Assembly: GCA_016934315.1 (NCBI GenBank)
Contig: JAFGSY010000014.1
Coordinates: 97,071 to 161,070 of the forward strand
Source of the DNA: Candidatus Anaeroferrophillus wilburensis
Lineage (GTDB): Bacteria; Desulfobacterota; Anaeroferrophillalia; Anaeroferrophillales; Anaeroferrophillaceae
Reading direction: 5' to 3'
Length of the DNA stretch: 64,000 nt
The notes beneath the pieces were generated by a model that was given only the letters and a program-made list of their open reading frames with translations, had not been told where the DNA came from and did no database searches. Below, piece after piece: positions 63,935 to 64,000 of this stretch. The position numbers were made by a program, and so were the translations under genes. Position 1 is the first letter of the stretch. Each line of letters opens with the position of its first letter.

Positions 63935-64000
63935 AAGGTGAAAGGTGAAAGGTGAAAGGTGAAAGGTGAAAGGTGAAAGGTGAAAGGTGAAAGGTGAAAG
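63917..64000 (+). repeat. 7-bp tandem repeat array (GTGAAAG)n
   Basis: Twelve perfect copies of GTGAAAG fill the last 84 bases and reach the window end, so the true copy number is unknown. The ABC gene's last codons (VKGER, stop) are made from the first copies; because 7 is not a multiple of 3, a TGA appears within 21 bases in any frame. Confidence 0.95.

Noticed and set aside
1..64000. tRNA, rRNA and CRISPR features
   Set aside because: No T-loop/anticodon arrangement, rRNA core or regularly spaced repeat was recognised by eye; a tRNAscan and CRISPR search would settle it.

Overview
The window looks like chromosome from an anaerobic Gram-negative bacterium. It has an autotransporter with a signal peptide and outer-membrane barrel, a lipoprotein lipobox, LemA/TPM proteins and YbjQ pairs. 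The gene set (2-oxoacid:ferredoxin oxidoreductase, rubredoxin, rubrerythrin-like ferritin, flavodoxins, octaheme HAO-family cytochrome, DUF3786 Fe-S protein, a UGA-containing glutaredoxin) fits a Desulfobacterota/deltaproteobacterium-like lineage. That placement is inference; no rRNA or tRNA gene was recognised. Coding density is high and base composition fairly even.

Region by region. 0.3-2.1 kb: small orphan genes. 2.1-12.3 kb: an unusual mosaic of a hydroxyacid dehydrogenase, a radical SAM protein, three PaaK/CapK-like acyl-adenylating enzymes (two in tandem), a glutamine-synthetase-like ligase, a P-loop kinase-like protein, a BKACE enzyme and a NeuD-like acyltransferase. It resembles an uncharacterised small-molecule or surface-modification locus. 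Three of its neighbouring genes (9.1-12.2 kb) each carry one lesion: an in-frame TGA and two homopolymer frameshifts. 12.3-18.7 kb: a TIGR03032 protein and a 1730-residue repeat-built autotransporter with a long upstream region. 19.4-21.2 kb: MFS transporter and YjbQ. 21.3-25.2 kb: a redox/oxygen-defence cluster (two flavodoxins, rubredoxin, a 47-residue RCKP rubredoxin-like protein, ferritin-like protein, monoheme and octaheme cytochromes). 25.3-33.6 kb: aldolase plus glyoxylate-type aminotransferase, SagB-type dehydrogenase, two membrane proteins, DUF3786 protein, CopA and CopZ. 33.8-39.7 kb: DUF255 thioredoxin-like protein, a selenocysteine glutaredoxin, a rubredoxin-like protein, KorAB and ferritin. 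39.9-41.2 kb: fused glycosyltransferases.

From 41.4 kb to the end nearly everything is on the + strand: DUF748-like protein, TrmH, second YjbQ, then a pilin, HD-GYP, lipoprotein, PilZ group preceded by a sigma-28-like promoter, AIM24, GDT1, a GGDEF protein, TraB, GalE, cupin, PAS protein, QueG-like ferredoxin protein, YgiQ, cyclophilin, TPM/LemA, MscS, two YbjQ proteins, an M48 protease and an ABC ATPase whose 3' end runs into a 7-bp tandem array reaching the window edge.

Most notable: the hidden selenoprotein glutaredoxin at 36139-36381, with UGA in the redox motif and a good SECIS-like hairpin; the PaaK/GS/BKACE locus; the giant autotransporter with its leader; sigma-28-like promoters linked to c-di-GMP and pilin genes; and several uncharacterised repeats. 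Long ORFs antisense to real genes are common here and were treated as shadows.
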